Shown here: positions 1 through 8,975 of the stretch, piece by piece
How the letters are laid out: each line of letters begins with the position of its first letter
Numbering within the stretch: the stretch's first letter is position 1
NCBI GenBank assembly: GCA_020161665.1
Contig: JAIUPA010000017.1
Span: forward strand, 1-64,000
Source of the DNA: Pseudomonadota bacterium
GTDB taxonomy: Bacteria > Pseudomonadota > Alphaproteobacteria > Rhizobiales > Rhizobiaceae
DNA length: 64,000 nt
Reading direction: 5' to 3'
Notes under the pieces: model-generated
What the model saw: only the letters and a program-made list of their open reading frames with translations
Told to the model about the DNA's origin: nothing
The model's database searches: none
Program-made: the position numbers and the translations under genes

Positions 1-11
1 AAGGGGCTTTT

Positions 12-3000
12 GTTTCGATCCACGCCTCCGCGAGGGAGGCGACCAGCGTCATGCGGTGCCAGCGAAGGCCATATTGCGGTTTCGATCCACGCCTCCGCGA
101 GGGAGGCGACCCGACAGGGTGTTCCAACACCCCGCCATAACGCCGTTTCGATCCACGCCTCCGCGAGGGAGGCGACCCACGAATTTCCGCCGAAATCGGG
201 CATAATCTGGGGTTTCGATCCACGCCTCCGCGAGGGAGGCGACGCCCCGGCGAAAGCGAAAGCTTCGCACGTCTTTGGGTTTCGATCCACGCCTCCGCGA
301 GGGAGGCGACGCGCCCGCCGTCGAAGCGTTCAAAGGCCAAGAACGGTTTCGATCCACGCCTCCGCGAGGGAGGCGACGACAAAGCTGGCAGGACCCGCAT
401 GCGCATATTGAGTTTCGATCCACGCCTCCGCGAGGGAGGCGACGACAAAGCTGGCAGGACCCGCATGCGCATATTGAGTTTCGATCCACGCCTCCGCGAG
501 GGAGGCGACAGTCAGCTTGGATATTGAAATCCTTCATAGCCTGCGTTTCGATCCACGCCTCCGCGAGGGAGGCGACGTCCGTCCAACACCAGCCGCCTTC
601 GTATTCATCGTTTCGATCCACGCCTCCGCGAGGGAGGCGACGGGCACTCTTGTCGAGGCCCTGCACGGCCGCATTGTTTCGATCCACGCCTCCGCGAGGG
701 AGGCGACCCAGTTCGACTAAGGAGGCCTGACGATGGGCAAGGTTTCGATCCACGCCTCCGCGAGGGAGGCGACAGAACCTGAAATCGCTTGGTCGATATC
801 GGCAATGGTTTCGATCCACGCCTCCGCGAGGGAGGCGACGGCCGTTGTTGACGGACAGGTGGCGCTCAATGTCGTGTTTCGATCCACGCCTCCGCGAGGG
901 AGGCGACTCTCAACAATGGGTGTCAATGGAGTCTCCATGAAGTTTCGATCCACGCCTCCGCGAGGGAGGCGACGTCCTCTCCTTTCAAAACATACGGACC
1001 ATTTGCGTGTTTCGATCCACGCCTCCGCGAGGGAGGCGACCACTCCTCCGTAAGTGCCTTTCGTGCGTCGCTATGTTTCGATCCACGCCTCCGCGAGGGA
1101 GGCGACGTTTTCGGAAGCATCAGGAAAGGGTACAAGGCAGCGTTTCGATCCACGCCTCCGCGAGGGAGGCGACGGCACGACGACGGAATGTATCCATCAA
1201 TACGGCTGGTTTCGATCCACGCCTCCGCGAGGGAGGCGACGTTTCGCGCCAGCCGCAAGCAGATCGTACAGCAGGTTTCGATCCACGCCTCCGCGAGGGA
1301 GGCGACACAGCGCCAAGAAAGCCGCAGGTTGCCAGAAATGTTTCGATCCACGCCTCCGCGAGGGAGGCGACCATCCCCTTTGCGTGAGAATACTTTGAAG
1401 AACAGTTTCGATCCACGCCTCCGCGAGGGAGGCGACTTTCGTTCTCCGTTTTGCCGCGCTTACTTTGGCGTTTCGATCCACGCCTCCGCGAGGGAGGCGA
1501 CGCACGACGACGGAATGTATCCATCAATACGGCTGGTTTCGATCCACGCCTCCGCGAGGGAGGCGACGGCCGGTTCTCAAAAGTTAGAAAGCGCATTCAT
1601 GGTTTCGATCCACGCCTCCGCGAGGGAGGCGACCCGTGGTTTTCCCGTTCTCACGGACCATGTAGAGAAGTTTCGATCCACGCCTCCGCGAGGGAGGCGA
1701 CTCGGTATGTACAATGGAACTGCATCGAAAGGTGCGTTTCGATCCACGCCTCCGCGAGGGAGGCGACTCATGCCAGCCTCAAATCCGTGCACAAAGTTTT
1801 CGGTTTCGATCCACGCCTCCGCGAGGGAGGCGACTTCGAACACGACGGAAGAAATCACTGTCACGTTTGTTTCGATCCACGCCTCCGCGAGGGAGGCGAC
1901 CGATCACATCTATCAGCCAGTACGAACCTTACGTTTTTCGATCCACGCCTCCGCGAGGGAGGCGACAGACGATCTCCGACGACATTCGCGACGTTTACGC
2001 GGTTTCGATCCACGCCTCCGCGAGGGAGGCGACATCCTATGCCAAGCGTTCGCCTCCCGTTGCTCGGGTTTCGATCCACGCCTCCGCGAGGGAGGCGACG
2101 CGGGCTAACCGCGTGGGGGCTGATCCTCGTATCCTCGTTTCGATCCACGCCTCCGCGAGGGAGGCGACAAACCTCGGACGGAAAAAATCTTTGGTATTAT
2201 GTGTTTCGATCCACGCCTCCGCGAGGGAGGCGACCGCTAAGGCTTGCGCCGCCGCTCATAGCCTTAGTGTTTCGATCCACGCCTCCGCGAGGGAGGCGAC
2301 CATTCTCTTTTTGGCGTGGAACACATTGTTTCGGTGTTTCGATCCACGCCTCCGCGAGGGAGGCGACTGAGGCACCGCCCGCACCACAAGTGATGGTGCC
2401 TGTTTCGATCCACGCCTCCGCGAGGGAGGCGACGATTGGCGGCTTTGCGGGCCATTACAAGCTGACGTTTCGATCCACGCCTCCGCGAGGGAGGCGACCG
2501 CCGTCGCCATGTTGCCCAATGGGATCGCGTTGAGTTTCGATCCACGCCTCCGCGAGGGAGGCGACGCCGAGCAGGTGCCGCAATGGCAGCAGGTGATTGA
2601 GTTTCGATCCACGCCTCCGCGAGGGAGGCGACGGCATGTGCCTGCTGATGCGATCGGCAGGTGGCTGTTTCGATCCACGCCTCCGCGAGGGAGGCGACGC
2701 GATCTGCAACACGCCCTGACCGCCAGCCGCCGGTTTCGATCCACGCCTCCGCGAGGGAGGCGACCGAAAGGGCGGTTCTCGATTTTTTTCGGGATACGGT
2801 TTCGATCCACGCCTCCGCGAGGGAGGCGACAGTGGCGCGAAACTTGTTCGCGCCACTTATCGATGTTTCGATCCACGCCTCCGCGAGGGAGGCGACAATC
2901 GACCATCGTTTTAGGAACGTCTTCTTGCCAGTTTCGATCCACGCCTCCGCGAGGGAGGCGACGATGGCATGTGCCTGCTGATGCGATCGGCAGGCGGCGT

Positions 3001-3296
3001 TTCGATCCACGCCTCCGCGAGGGAGGCGACATCGTATGTCCGCACCATAGTGTGCGGATACATGGGTTTCGATCCACGCCTCCGCGAGGGAGGCGACCGC
3101 CTGTTGATGAGATTTCGCACCAAGTCGCGGCACGTTTCGATCCACGCCTCCGCGAGGGAGGCGACCATCTGCCGGGACAAAGCGGCGAAGCCAGTCCACG
3201 TTTCGATCCACGCCTCCGCGAGGGAGGCGACGCAGCGCCATGGCGTGAACGGCTGAACAAGCCAGTTTCGATCCACGCCTCCGCGAGGGAGGCGAC
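12..3296 (-). CRISPR. Type I-C CRISPR array, 50 repeats / 49 spacers
   Basis: A 32-bp repeat, reading GTTTCGATCC...GGAGGCGAC on the plus strand, recurs 50 times with 33-37-nt spacers (mean period about 66 nt). Its reverse complement begins GTCGCCTCC and ends GGATCGAAAC, the usual form of type I-C repeats, so transcription runs leftward like the cas genes. The leader-proximal repeat is therefore 3265-3296. All repeats read identically except the one at 1935-1966, whose first plus-strand base is T instead of G. The stem GCCTCC/GGAGGC lies inside the repeat. The leftmost repeat (12-43) is undegraded and sits 11 nt from the window edge, so the array probably continues outside. Spacers 378-411 and 444-477 are identical. 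Open reading frames across the array are artefacts. Confidence 0.99.
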
Positions 3297-3513
3297 CGCC
3301 TGTCTACAAATCACGGATTCTGCTGCGTTTAAAGTGCCGTTCGTGCGAACCTTAGAGTTGAAAGCGCGCGAAATCCGGCCCAAGGCGAGGCCCATCCATT
3401 TTTCTTCACAATTTCAAAAATCTGGCTTCGGTGCGAACCGCCCGGAATTTTCCAACACGCTAGGGGTCCGCACCGGCTCAACGCAACGGTTTACCTGCTC
3501 ACAATATCCATGG
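3297..3513 (-). promoter_or_regulatory. CRISPR leader region
   Basis: About 217 nt lie between the last repeat and the cas2 stop codon. On the minus strand this segment immediately precedes the first-transcribed repeat, which is where a type I-C leader sits. It has A/T-rich patches, for example around 3399-3420, and no coding potential that I can support. Promoter hexamers and any integration-anchoring motif cannot be assigned by eye. New spacers should be inserted at 3296. Confidence 0.7.
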
Positions 3514-3804
3514 TCAGATGATCAACGGGCCGTTCAGGTCTGTCGCAGGTTTTGCCCCGACATGTTCCACGCGGCGTTGCCAGTTCGCGCCGAGATAGTA
3601 ATAGCGCAGACTGTCCACCTCAGGGATGATAATGCCTTCAAGCCTCGTCTTCAGTCTGGTCCATTGCGCTGGATCGACCTCAATTTCAAAGACAGAGAAC
3701 TGAACGCGCTGGCCGTAGTCACGGCACGCCTTTGCCACAGCGCGCAAACGGGCCGCTCCATTGCCTTCGGTTGTATTCACATCGTAAGTCACCAGAACCA
3801 GCAT
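3514..3804 (-). CDS. cas2: CRISPR-associated endonuclease Cas2 (type I-C)
   Basis: A 96-residue protein with the ferredoxin-like Cas2 fold signature: an N-terminal beta strand [11 protein letters not shown] carrying the conserved Asp at residue 8, then [22 protein letters not shown]. Cas2 dimerises between two Cas1 dimers to form the spacer-integration complex. It is the last cas gene of the leftward operon, 9 nt after the cas1 stop, and directly adjoins the leader. Length and order match type I-C loci. No disruption is seen, so the adaptation module looks intact. Confidence 0.97.
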   Translation of the reverse strand: MLVLVTYDVNTTEGNGAARLRAVAKACRDYGQRVQFSVFEIEVDPAQWTRLKTRLEGIIIPEVDSLRYYYLGANWQRRVEHVGAKPATDLNGPLII

Positions 3805-3813
3805 GCCGCCTCA

Positions 3814-4848
3814 TCACTTCCAGAACCACGGCGGATAAGCATCTATATCGCCGCGCAGATGGCGGGCTAGCATCTGCGCCTGAAGATAGGGAACAAGCCC
3901 GAGTGGCGCTTTTTCCTCCAAAAAGGGATGTTGGCGTTCTTCGCGCTTACGCTCCTGCCATGCTGTCAGAACCGTCTTGCGAGCCTCGTTAGTCATCAAA
4001 ATGGCACCGCCCTCCTGAACCTCGAAGTCACCGGCGCGCACCTGTCGGCGGTTGATCAGTGAAAGCGCCAGTCTGTCTGCCAGCACGGGTCGTAGTTCTT
4101 CCATCAGATCCAGTGCGAGACTGGGGCGTCCCGGGCGGTCGCGGTGCAGGAACCCCGCAGCCGGGTCAAGTCCGACACTTTCTAAGGCCGAGCGGCAATC
4201 ATGGGTCAGCAGCGTATAGAGAAACGACAAAAGCGCATTGACAGGATCAAGCGGCGGACGGCGTGACCGGCCCGTCCAGCGCATTACCGCATCGGGCGAG
4301 CGGATCAGATGATCAAAAACCGAGAAGTAGAGGTTTGCGGCCTCGCCTTCCGATCCTCGCAGCCGATCCAGCGTGTCATCGGCGCGTTCCACCCGGCGAA
4401 TGATCTGTGCAAGTCTGTCAGTAACGCCTGCAATCGCATCCCGATCACCAATGTCGTATTCATCCCCATAATCACGCAGCGATCGCATGAGGACGGCACG
4501 CTGGTTTGCAATCTTGCCGATCACGATAGAACGGACAACCTCTTCCGGCGTATTGCACACACGATATTGCGCGCGGCGCAAGAGCACGTTTCCGGTTGTC
4601 GGGCCTTCAAGCCGGGCCTGGAATCGACCATTTCGATCAAGAAAGGTCAGCGTGATACCGGCGGCGGCAAGTGCTGCCATTAATGGTGGCGAGACGAAGA
4701 TAGCGCCGAACACCACAACGGCGGACAGCATGTGCAAAGGCACGCGGCTGCGTTCCGCACCGTCGATCTCAGCCACCAGGTTCTCGCCGTCCTTGCGCAG
4801 CGATGCACCTTCTGTCGTCACATAAATCGTATTGAGCAGCTTCTTCAT
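3814..4848 (-). CDS. cas1: CRISPR-associated integrase Cas1 (type I-C)
   Basis: A 344-residue integrase that inserts protospacers at the leader end of the array. The metal-binding residues are present: E167 in GSEGEAANLYF, H235 in GFLHRDRPGRPS, and D247/E250 in LALDLMEELRP. An N-terminal beta-rich domain precedes the helical catalytic domain, as in the family. The start at 4848 was chosen because its ATG overlaps the cas4 stop (ATGA), giving translational coupling; upstream in-frame ATGs lie inside cas4. Part of the cas4-cas1-cas2 adaptation block. Confidence 0.98.
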   Translation of the reverse strand: MKKLLNTIYVTTEGASLRKDGENLVAEIDGAERSRVPLHMLSAVVVFGAIFVSPPLMAALAAAGITLTFLDRNGRFQARLEGPTTGNVLLRRAQYRVCNTPEEVVRSIVIGKIANQRAVLMRSLRDYGDEYDIGDRDAIAGVTDRLAQIIRRVERADDTLDRLRGSEGEAANLYFSVFDHLIRSPDAVMRWTGRSRRPPLDPVNALLSFLYTLLTHDCRSALESVGLDPAAGFLHRDRPGRPSLALDLMEELRPVLADRLALSLINRRQVRAGDFEVQEGGAILMTNEARKTVLTAWQERKREERQHPFLEEKAPLGLVPYLQAQMLARHLRGDIDAYPPWFWK

Positions 4849-5516
4849 TCGGTCACTCGTTCGGCCAGCAGCCTGTCCACCATTTTGCCTCGCCATGTGC
4901 GCACTGGCCGCGCCACGATATCGGGGCGACACAGTTCAAGAAGAGAACAGGCCCGGCAGCGCTCGCGGCGGGTGGTGGGGGGTGGCGTCTGGCCGGATGC
5001 CAGCACATCGGTCAGTGCATGGATTGTGTCTAGCGTCAGGGCGCGCAATTCAGTGTCGAAGGGCACCTTCACGCGGCGCTTGGTCTCGGCATAAAACAAG
5101 GCCCCTTCCGGGACCGGCGTCCCCGTCATTTCCTCAAGACAGAGTGCCTGAGCGCAAAGTTGCACTTCGTCCGCCCGGTGCAGCTTCGGTTTGCCGCGCT
5201 TGTACTCCAGCGGAAACGCTGTCTCGCCCGCATCATCGGGGAGGAACTCCACCACATCGGCAACGCCGGTGATATTCAGCCGGATGGACGCGAGTGGCAG
5301 CGCCATGACCCGCCGCACCCCGCGCGCCTTGCGTGATCCACCCTTGTCGGCAACGGCATGCAGAACATGGCCTTCCGCCGTAAACCGGTTATCGGCCCAC
5401 ACCCGTTCCAGATGGATCAGTGCTGCCTGCCGCAGGCAATAGACAGCATGCTGCAGGGCGGAGAGCGGGATAGGCTCTCCGCCCGTTTGCGGTACGGGCA
5501 TCCCCTCGCCCGCCAT
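4845..5516 (-). CDS. cas4: CRISPR-associated exonuclease Cas4
   Basis: A 223-residue RecB-family nuclease with a 4Fe-4S cluster. It trims prespacers and selects their PAM ends together with Cas1-Cas2. Visible features are C27 (VYCLRQ), the nuclease acidic residues D87 (GVADVVEF) and E104 with K106 (PLEYKRGK), and a C-terminal cysteine triplet C187, C190, C196 (CRACSLLELC). All four cluster cysteines and the nuclease core are therefore present. It starts 3 nt after the cas7 stop and overlaps cas1 by 4 nt. Cas4 is a standard component of type I-C loci. Confidence 0.97.
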   Translation of the reverse strand: MAGEGMPVPQTGGEPIPLSALQHAVYCLRQAALIHLERVWADNRFTAEGHVLHAVADKGGSRKARGVRRVMALPLASIRLNITGVADVVEFLPDDAGETAFPLEYKRGKPKLHRADEVQLCAQALCLEEMTGTPVPEGALFYAETKRRVKVPFDTELRALTLDTIHALTDVLASGQTPPPTTRRERCRACSLLELCRPDIVARPVRTWRGKMVDRLLAERVTE

Positions 5517-5519
5517 GGT

Positions 5520-6470
5520 TCAAAGCAGTTCCAGAATCTCGACACCGCCCGGAAGGTTGTCGCGGTCGATGGTGACGACGTAATCAGAGAAAGCGCGGGC
5601 GGGAGGCAGATTGTCGAGGCGGTTGTCGATGGTCCTGAATTCGCCATCGACATTGCGGCCAATCTTCACCCGATCAAAGAGCGCGTGGGCCGGAGCATTG
5701 CCCAGCGCATTTTCGTGCTTGAACACAATCAGCTTCCGGGTAGCCATTTCACCGCGTGCCGCCGAACGATCATGCTCGAACATGGAGGACAGTGCCTCGA
5801 ACAGAAGTTCGAGATCACTTTCCGAGAAACCAGTCCGTTCAGCGAATTTCGCGGAAATGAAGCCGTGAGCCACGTAGAGCCCGTATGGCACGATATGCTT
5901 GCGGCCCATGGTGCGGTTATCGACGCGGTCGTTGGAATCGTCGCCATCCGCCTTCTGCTTCTTTTCCGCCTCATTGGTGGCGGCCATGCGCGTGATGGAA
6001 ATTTCAAGCGGCATGATCGGTTCGACAGAGCGGGCGAAGGTGAGTTGCACCGGGCCCTTAACCTGCCCGGCATTGACGCCGGTCGACATGACCGCGCCGA
6101 AAGTGCGGACATCAAAGAAGTTGGCGCACATGAAAGCGGTCAGTTTCTTCGCTTCGGCATCGTCCTTCGGATTAAGCTTGGCATCCTTGTCGACCTTGGC
6201 ATCATCAGGTCGCAACGCCTTGTAGGCCTCCCGGTGCTTGTCGTTGAGGATAGCGCCCTCCTCCACGTAGATATGGAACCCATCCTGAGCATGACGGGCG
6301 AGATCGACATAATTGCGGATCTTCCGCTTCAGACTAACATCTGTGACCAATCCGCGATTGGTTTCGGGATCGAGACGCGGCAGGTTGCCAGCATCGGGGT
6401 CGCCGTTCGGATTGCCGTTCACAACTTCGAAGATCAGAGCGAAGTCATAGCGGTTGGTGATCGTAGTCAT
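5520..6470 (-). CDS. cas7c: Cascade backbone protein Cas7 (Csd2), type I-C
   Basis: A 316-residue RAMP-superfamily protein that polymerises along the crRNA to form the Cascade backbone. Type I-C hallmarks are the N-terminal FEVVNGNPNGDPDAGNLPR segment, DVSLKRKIRNYV, and FDVRTFGAVMSTG. Its start codon overlaps the cas8c stop (ATGA), and cas4 follows after 3 nt, so it is embedded in the translationally coupled operon. Length is as expected for Csd2. No frameshift or missing motif is apparent. Confidence 0.97.
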   Translation of the reverse strand: MTTITNRYDFALIFEVVNGNPNGDPDAGNLPRLDPETNRGLVTDVSLKRKIRNYVDLARHAQDGFHIYVEEGAILNDKHREAYKALRPDDAKVDKDAKLNPKDDAEAKKLTAFMCANFFDVRTFGAVMSTGVNAGQVKGPVQLTFARSVEPIMPLEISITRMAATNEAEKKQKADGDDSNDRVDNRTMGRKHIVPYGLYVAHGFISAKFAERTGFSESDLELLFEALSSMFEHDRSAARGEMATRKLIVFKHENALGNAPAHALFDRVKIGRNVDGEFRTIDNRLDNLPPARAFSDYVVTIDRDNLPGGVEILELL

Positions 6471-6892
6471 GCCGTTTCCCCCTCGGGCGCCGTTTCAGAT
6501 GTTTTCTTGAAGAATTCACTGCGCTGATGGTGATAGCCGAGGCCGAACCACGCCTGCTCCTGCGCATTCAGCGATACAGGGAATGGGTCTTTCGCCGCCT
6601 CATCAGAAGGTTCCATCAGGTCCATGATCGTACGCAATTGCCGCTGAAGGTTGAACTCACGGCCGGGGCTAGTCTTGCGCACCTTGGAGAGATGGTTGGC
6701 AGAACCGCTATCCAGCACCGCAAAAACCTTGCGCGGTGTCGCCGAAGCCGAGCCGTAGAACTTGTCCTTGATGGTGGCATTCACCTTTCCGCCAAGGGCC
6801 GTGCGTTGAATTTCCTCGTAAAGTGCAAAGAGCCTGCCCAGAAGGTAGCCCCTGTTTCTGTTCTCCGGGTCGAGCGCCACGGGTGCCTCCAT
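6467..6892 (-). CDS. Candidate internal Cas11c small subunit
   Basis: Type I-C Cascade uses a small subunit translated from an internal start within cas8c. The in-frame ATG at 6890-6892 would give a 141-residue helical protein (MEAPVALDPENRNRGYLLGR onward), close to the expected size and position. I see no convincing Shine-Dalgarno sequence just upstream; the preceding bases on the minus strand are GTAATTTCAAA. The exact start is therefore an inference from known type I-C biology, and another internal codon may be used. Confidence 0.35.
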   Translation of the reverse strand: MEAPVALDPENRNRGYLLGRLFALYEEIQRTALGGKVNATIKDKFYGSASATPRKVFAVLDSGSANHLSKVRKTSPGREFNLQRQLRTIMDLMEPSDEAAKDPFPVSLNAQEQAWFGLGYHHQRSEFFKKTSETAPEGETA

Positions 6893-8233
6893 TTTGAAAT
6901 TACGGATCAGAAGAGCTTTCAGGATTCCGGCCCTCAGCGCATTAACCTCACCATCGGCGCGGATACGGGTGAGAACCGAGGACATCAATGACAACGGATA
7001 GGGCGTTCCGGAGAGAATGGAGCGCATCCACTCCCCTGCCAGATTGGGGGTCACGTTTTCCCCCTTGCCGAGAACAGCCGTTTCGCGAAGATAGCGCCAG
7101 AGCGGCGGATAGGGTTCACGCGGCGGCGGCGGTTCGACGCACATGTCAGCTACAAATTTCTGATAGTTGCGCGTCAGTTCCCCAAAGTCGTCCTCGAAAA
7201 AGAACCGCACGGAAAGCCGGGCGGCGTTCGGTGCAAGCCCCAGCACATAGAAGCGAACGCCCTTCGCCAGTGCAGGTTCCACTGTTTCAAGCGGAACACC
7301 CTTGCGGATCAAGTCCAGCTTCTCGCGGATGCGGCTTGTTGCATATTTCTCATCCTCCGCGCGATCTTCCGAAGGATCGATGAAGAAGCTGAACAGGGCT
7401 TCCGACTCCTCCGCCATATCCGTGGCATCTGCCCAAAACACTGTCGAGGCGTCGCCGATCTGGACGCGGTGGCCACTGTCACGCTCAAGAAAACGATTGA
7501 GGGCCGTAGTGTAGGCGAAAGCAGCGCCTTCCGAAACGGGGGCGTTATCACCCTGTTCATGGCCATAGGAGGTGAAGGCGTCGAGATTGAAGGAGACGAG
7601 TGCCGCTCCGGAAGATTGCGCCCCCCAAACGCCCTTAATGGAAGGATGAAGGCGGGCAACGGCACCGGGCTTGCCGGTTACCAGGCAGATTTCCGTCCGG
7701 TCTCCCGCGCCAGCCGAAACTTTTGACCACAAAGCCTTGGCCGCCGGGCGAAGATGGAGAAAGAGATTGGCGCGTCGTTCGCTTTCCAGCACAAATGCGA
7801 CGTTCTGATCCTTGAATGATTCAGACCAGAGCGGTTCGACAAACTGATCCGGTGTCCAAGACTTCAGAAACAGCGCGAGCGCCCGCAAACCGGCATCATT
7901 GTTATCACCGATTTCTTTCAAGTGGCGTTCCACGAAGTCTCGATGTTCTTCTGTTGTGCGCTTGCCCTCGCCTGCCGTCACGCCGAGTACATAAGAGGTC
8001 TTGTCCCAGAGAAAGTTGGATGCGATGCCAGCCGTGCGCTTGACCGGCTGCGGCACCAGCATGGGGCGAGGCTTTGCCTTCCTGCCCTCGCCGTCGCGCC
8101 AGTCGGTCACGCTCGCCACTGTGCCGTCATCGTTCAAGCTGATGACGACGCCGATATTCTGCGATGAATAACCAAAGGGCGGAGCATCCGGCAGGCGATC
8201 GTAGGCCCGCACCAGAGAAGCCAGAATACTCAT
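6467..8233 (-). CDS. cas8c: Cascade large subunit Cas8c (Csd1)
   Basis: A 588-residue type I-C large subunit, expected to recognise the PAM on target DNA and recruit Cas3. It is identified by its position between cas5 and cas7, its size, and Csd1-like segments such as MSILASLVRAYDRL at the N terminus and the middle section CLVTGKPGAVARLHPSIKGVWGAQSSGA (seen in two adjoining pieces). Start and stop codons overlap those of cas5 and cas7 by 4 nt each. In studied type I-C systems the 3' part also yields the small subunit Cas11c by internal initiation; see the separate candidate. Confidence 0.95.
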   Translation of the reverse strand: MSILASLVRAYDRLPDAPPFGYSSQNIGVVISLNDDGTVASVTDWRDGEGRKAKPRPMLVPQPVKRTAGIASNFLWDKTSYVLGVTAGEGKRTTEEHRDFVERHLKEIGDNNDAGLRALALFLKSWTPDQFVEPLWSESFKDQNVAFVLESERRANLFLHLRPAAKALWSKVSAGAGDRTEICLVTGKPGAVARLHPSIKGVWGAQSSGAALVSFNLDAFTSYGHEQGDNAPVSEGAAFAYTTALNRFLERDSGHRVQIGDASTVFWADATDMAEESEALFSFFIDPSEDRAEDEKYATSRIREKLDLIRKGVPLETVEPALAKGVRFYVLGLAPNAARLSVRFFFEDDFGELTRNYQKFVADMCVEPPPPREPYPPLWRYLRETAVLGKGENVTPNLAGEWMRSILSGTPYPLSLMSSVLTRIRADGEVNALRAGILKALLIRNFKMEAPVALDPENRNRGYLLGRLFALYEEIQRTALGGKVNATIKDKFYGSASATPRKVFAVLDSGSANHLSKVRKTSPGREFNLQRQLRTIMDLMEPSDEAAKDPFPVSLNAQEQAWFGLGYHHQRSEFFKKTSETAPEGETA

Positions 8234-8898
8234 CGCTTCACCTCCGGTGAGGACGGATGAGGAACCTTGACCACGCCATTTTCCATCATCGCCCGAAAGA
8301 ACAACGAGGGCCGACCGGGTGCTGCGTGGTCGATATCATAAAGCATGAAGCCCAGGTCGCGGCTTTCGGAAATAGCGGGCGGCAGGGTATCCTCCGGCGC
8401 GATCAGTTCGAAACTGGCCGCAAATTCCCGCGTGCCGAGACACGGCTGATGGAAACACTGGCCCCGCGTGGCACGTCGGTTGAAAATATCGAGGTGCTTG
8501 CCCTCGCTATCTTCCGGCCCCGCCTTGCTGGTCATTTCGAAATGCGCTTCGATGATATAGGTCGGCTTCACGAGAACGGTGGAGGCCCGCTGCTGCCGGT
8601 CTTCATCGACCAGCAGGTTCAAGCCTTCCAGATCGCCCCGCTTCATCGCCGACTTGATCTTGCCGGCCGGGGCCTTATGCCCCACCTCGTTACGGCGGAT
8701 CGACTGGAAGCGGATGGGCTCCAGCACATGAATGGCATCCACCACCCAAACAATGGCAGGCTTCCAGTGAATGGCTTCAAGAAGGCCACGCGCCGCAGAC
8801 GGCGTCATGACATCGTAGGAGACACGCTCCACCTTCATTTCCGGTCGGGTGAAACAGCCGTAATCACCCCAGACCTTGAGTCGAATTCCGTAGGTCAT
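8230..8898 (-). CDS. cas5c: Cas5 (Cas5c/Cas5d), likely pre-crRNA processing nuclease
   Basis: A 222-residue RAMP protein beginning TYGIRLKVWGDYGCFTRPEM, with YDVMTPSAARGLLEAIHW typical of type I-C Cas5. No cas6 is present in the locus. In type I-C systems Cas5 itself cleaves the pre-crRNA and stays bound to the 5' handle, so that role is assigned here from family knowledge. Y28, and the EAHFE segment around residues 117-121, are plausible active-site region residues, but I cannot map them with certainty. Its stop overlaps the cas8c start. It follows cas3 after a 77-nt gap, longer than the other junctions. Confidence 0.96.
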   Translation of the reverse strand: MTYGIRLKVWGDYGCFTRPEMKVERVSYDVMTPSAARGLLEAIHWKPAIVWVVDAIHVLEPIRFQSIRRNEVGHKAPAGKIKSAMKRGDLEGLNLLVDEDRQQRASTVLVKPTYIIEAHFEMTSKAGPEDSEGKHLDIFNRRATRGQCFHQPCLGTREFAASFELIAPEDTLPPAISESRDLGFMLYDIDHAAPGRPSLFFRAMMENGVVKVPHPSSPEVKR

Positions 8899-8975
8899 AC
8901 AGCTCCCTTCCCGATCTCCAGCGCTTCATTCCTGAAAGTGCCCAGAGCATTGATCGTGAAGCCTCTGCCGCACCA

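Noticed and set aside
12..3296. Reading the CRISPR array rightward
   Set aside because: The plus-strand repeat lacks the usual I-C ending; its reverse complement ends GAAAC and follows the cas genes, and the leader position fits leftward transcription.
10..3870. Many long open frames reading through the CRISPR array on both strands
   Set aside because: They consist of the translated 32-bp repeat and unrelated spacers; the direction and repeat structure identify a CRISPR array.
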